From Hinthialibacter sp964556895 (lineage in GTDB: Bacteria > Hinthialibacterota > Hinthialibacteria > Hinthialibacterales > Hinthialibacteraceae), in contig CAZKYC010000009.1 in assembly GCA_964556895.1 (NCBI GenBank), positions 1-64,000 of the forward strand: a stretch of 64,000 bases of DNA, written 5' to 3'. Both the position numbers and the translations under genes were made by a program. Shown in pieces: positions 61,813 through 64,000 of this stretch (within the stretch, counting starts at the first letter, position 1; every line of letters starts with the position of its first letter). Under the pieces are notes generated by a model. The model was not told where the DNA came from. It ran no database searches and saw only the letters and a program-made list of their open reading frames with translations.

Positions 61813-61901
61813 GGCGGGGCTCCCGCCGAGCCGCGAATACATGATCGACTTTCCAATTAACTGGCTCACCAGAAGCCTGGCTGCCGCAGGCAGACAGGCT
61901 T
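61813..61901. repeat. Two hairpin-forming dispersed sequences in a 303-base spacer
   Basis: A short GGCGGG/CCCGCC hairpin (61813-61827) is followed by a longer one (61873-61885 with 61889-61901, 12 base pairs and one mismatch). The latter contains the reverse complement of the 16-base sequence at 27747-27762. The spacer 61698-62000 lies between divergent genes and shows no other feature. Confidence 0.6.
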
Positions 61902-62000
61902 CGCTCTTCTCAACTATTTAGCGGGATTTTTGTTTAGGCAGAATGTTTCTATGAATCAACAGAGTTTTTGACAGCTTTATAATTAAAATAATGAATCAAA

Positions 62001-63254
62001 ATGACGAACCCAATAACCATTCTACATATCGCCGATCTGCATTTTGGTATGGAAAACTATGGCCATACCAATTCGCAGACGGGGCTGCACACCCGCTTGG
62101 AGGATTTTTCAAACAGCCTCAAACAGGCCATCGACTATTCGATTGACCTGCCGGTTGATTTGGCGGTCTTCGCTGGCGACGCCTACAAACGAAACTCGCC
62201 CTCTCCGACTGAACAACGCGAACTGGTCAAACACGTTCAACGCCTGGCGGATGCTGGCATCCCCGTCGTGATGATCTCAGGCAATCACGATATCCCGGTC
62301 ATGCACGGCAAGGCGTCATCCATTGATATCTTTCGATCATTGCGGCCAGGCATATTTCATATCTTTGTCAATCGCCCAACCTTGGGCGACAACAAGCCGC
62401 CTGTAATTGAAACCAAGAACGGGCCGATTGCGGTGTGTTGCCTGCCATACATCAGCCCCAGTTTTTTATTGAACATTCCAGAGTATCAGGGATTCACTGG
62501 TGAAGAGTTGACTCACGCCTTTGAGGACTTCTACTCAAATGTTCTCCGAGACATGCAAGACGGCTTACCAGATGATCTGCCGCGAATTCTCGTCTCCCAT
62601 CTCACCGTTCATGGCGCGCAACTGGGCGGGTATCACGGGGCTCCTTTGTTATCAGATGAAATTCAAATTCTTCCATCAACTCTGGCGAATGCAGGATATG
62701 ACTATGTCGCGCTTGGTCACATTCACCTTCATCAAGACCTAAGCCCGCGGCCAGAGATCCCTGTTGTGTATTGTGGAAGCATTGACCGCGTCGATTTTAG
62801 CGAGGCGGAAGAAATCAAGGGATTTGTCATCGCCAAGGTGAAACGGGGCCGAAGCGAGTTTGAATACCGCACGGTTGATGTTCGTGAATTTGTGGATATC
62901 CGCATCAAACACAAACAAGACAGCGATCTGACTCAACGAATTTTAGACGAGCTTAAAATGGAGCCGATAAAGGAAGCGGTTGTGCGAGTTCGTTATGAAG
63001 CGTCAGAAGAAGAAGTCCAACAAATAGACTTAAAAGCGATTCATGAAGCGCTGCGTCCGGCCCATCATAAAGCGGGGTTGATTCGCATTCCCCTAGAGAG
63101 CAATTCAAAACGCCGAGGCTCAACCCTCTCAGAAGACGCCGAACTCGCCGATGCACTGGCCGCCTATTTCAATGAACATGAAGACTTCAAACAAGACGCC
63201 CAAGCCTTGCTCGAAAAGGCCAAAGACATCGAACAAAGCATCAAACTTCAGTAG
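62001..63254 (+). CDS. sbcD: SbcD/Mre11-type nuclease
   Basis: This 417-residue metallophosphoesterase resembles SbcD, the nuclease of the SbcCD complex that processes hairpins and blocked DNA ends. All five motifs are intact: HIADLHFG, AVFAGDAY, ISGNHDIP, LVSHLTVHG and VALGHIHLHQ. The capping domain covers about residues 270-345. The SbcC ATPase would normally follow, but the next gene is ftsY on the other strand, so the partner lies elsewhere. No ribosome site is evident. The 3' end overlaps ftsY by 14 bases. Confidence 0.9.
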   Translation: MTNPITILHIADLHFGMENYGHTNSQTGLHTRLEDFSNSLKQAIDYSIDLPVDLAVFAGDAYKRNSPSPTEQRELVKHVQRLADAGIPVVMISGNHDIPVMHGKASSIDIFRSLRPGIFHIFVNRPTLGDNKPPVIETKNGPIAVCCLPYISPSFLLNIPEYQGFTGEELTHAFEDFYSNVLRDMQDGLPDDLPRILVSHLTVHGAQLGGYHGAPLLSDEIQILPSTLANAGYDYVALGHIHLHQDLSPRPEIPVVYCGSIDRVDFSEAEEIKGFVIAKVKRGRSEFEYRTVDVREFVDIRIKHKQDSDLTQRILDELKMEPIKEAVVRVRYEASEEEVQQIDLKAIHEALRPAHHKAGLIRIPLESNSKRRGSTLSEDAELADALAAYFNEHEDFKQDAQALLEKAKDIEQSIKLQ

Positions 63255-64000
63255 GCTCTTCCTGCTTTTCGTCCTCAGTTTCGATGTTAAACAATGCCTT
63301 GGTGAACGTGTCAGGGTCAAAATGCTCCAGGTCATTTATGCTTTCGCCGACGCCGATCCATTTGACGGGCAGTTTCAATTGTTTGTGGACGGAGAGAACC
63401 ACCCCGCCTTTGGCCGTGCCGTCAAGTTTTGTCAAAATAAGCCCACTGATTTGACAGGCTTCGGTAAATGTCTTGGCTTGTGATAGCGCGTTTTGGCCTG
63501 TCGAAGCGTCAAGCACTAATAACGTCTCATGTGGCGCATTTTCCACTTCACGCGAAATCACCCGCGCCATCTTGGCGAGTTCCTGCATCAAGTTTGACTT
63601 GGTATGCAGACGCCCGGCGGTGTCGATGATAACGATATCCGCGGGTTCTTCTTTGAGACGCTCCATCGCTAGGTATACCACAGATGACGGGTCGGCGCCT
63701 TCTTTGCCTCGCACAATTGGTACATCAGCGCGCTTCGCCCATACGCCGAGTTGTTCAATCGCGGCGGCGCGAAAGGTATCTGCGGCGACCAGCATGACCG
63801 ACTTGCCGTCTTGTTTGAACTTGTTGGCGAGTTTTCCGATTGCGGTAGTTTTACCGACTCCGTTGACGCCGATAACCAAGTAAACGCTGGGGCCAGAATC
63901 GGCCAGCGCCATGCCGCGCTCGCCCTGTTCGAGCATCTCGCGGGAAATTTCTTGCAGGGTTTGAGTCAGCCAAGATAAATCGTCAGAATCTTTTTTCTTC
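63241..64000 (-). CDS. ftsY: Signal recognition particle receptor FtsY, partial at right edge
   Basis: The minus-strand frame is open from the stop at 63241 to the window edge, so the N-terminus (the N domain and any acidic A domain) is only partly visible. The NG domain GTPase motifs are clear: GVNGVGKTTAIGKLA (G1), the DTFRAAA segment, IIDTAGRLH (G3), TKLDGTAKGG (G4) and the closing IGVGE. FtsY brings ribosome-SRP complexes to the membrane. The C-terminal tail beyond LFNIETEDEKQEE is charged and slightly longer than usual. Confidence 0.95.
   Translation of the reverse strand, partial: KKKDSDDLSWLTQTLQEISREMLEQGERGMALADSGPSVYLVIGVNGVGKTTAIGKLANKFKQDGKSVMLVAADTFRAAAIEQLGVWAKRADVPIVRGKEGADPSSVVYLAMERLKEEPADIVIIDTAGRLHTKSNLMQELAKMARVISREVENAPHETLLVLDASTGQNALSQAKTFTEACQISGLILTKLDGTAKGGVVLSVHKQLKLPVKWIGVGESINDLEHFDPDTFTKALFNIETEDEKQEEPTEV

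Overview
The window is one stretch of chromosome from an uncultivated, Gram-negative-type, aerobically respiring bacterium. Base composition looks close to even. It is an assembled draft: a run of exactly 100 N (29705-29804) marks a scaffold join inside a gene. Lnt, MltG, a DUF1049-type membrane protein and many signal-peptide proteins point to an envelope with lipoproteins and probably an outer membrane. The alternative complex III plus caa3 oxidase cluster, the PPi-type phosphofructokinase and the dispersed intergenic palindromes fit a little-studied environmental lineage. I cannot name the phylum from the sequence alone.

Region by region. 1-11449 (all minus strand) is one respiratory operon in transcription order actA-actB-actC-actD-actE-actF, a small membrane protein, a SCO copper chaperone, coxII fused to cytochrome c, and coxI, which runs off the left edge. 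It encodes quinol oxidation by alternative complex III and electron delivery to an A2-type heme-copper oxidase. 11772-20008 holds a Xer recombinase, a truncated glycosidase-like remnant, small membrane proteins, a pterin dehydratase, an exported RraA-like protein, a PPi-type phosphofructokinase and an aroE-aroK pair. 20144-26271 holds a three-repeat secreted protein, rpoD with a long leader, and yacG overlapping lnt. 26432-29589 has an unknown acidic cysteine-free protein and a three-gene Hsp20 operon preceded by a sigma-54-like promoter and an upstream dyad.

29660-32933 is accessory: a GIY-YIG protein cut by the assembly gap, a HicB-like antitoxin pseudogene, palindromic repeats and a secreted TIM-barrel glycosidase. 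32934-42695 is mostly housekeeping: M20 dipeptidase with an orphan DppB-type permease, mltG, a secreted propeller-like protein, a prepilin-like protein, rlmN, cysE, then a winged-helix protein with a DnaC/DnaI-type ATPase (a possible helicase-loading pair), and galU. 42706-44666 is a CDGSH iron-sulfur protein with a membrane/propeller protein.

44775-56825 is a plus-strand run of glycosyltransferases, an M61 peptidase, a TPR-methyltransferase, a Glf-like flavoprotein, two B12-type radical SAM enzymes, a membrane-anchored SGNH protein and a GT4 enzyme. It reads as a surface glycan or glycolipid pathway of unknown product and is my best candidate for an undescribed system. 56805-64000 carries a purple-acid-phosphatase-like protein that has lost its metal ligands, a RecD2-like helicase without the usual N-terminal domain, a DMT transporter, an SbcD nuclease without a neighbouring SbcC, and the 3' part of ftsY. 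I saw no rRNA, tRNA, CRISPR array or intact insertion sequence.
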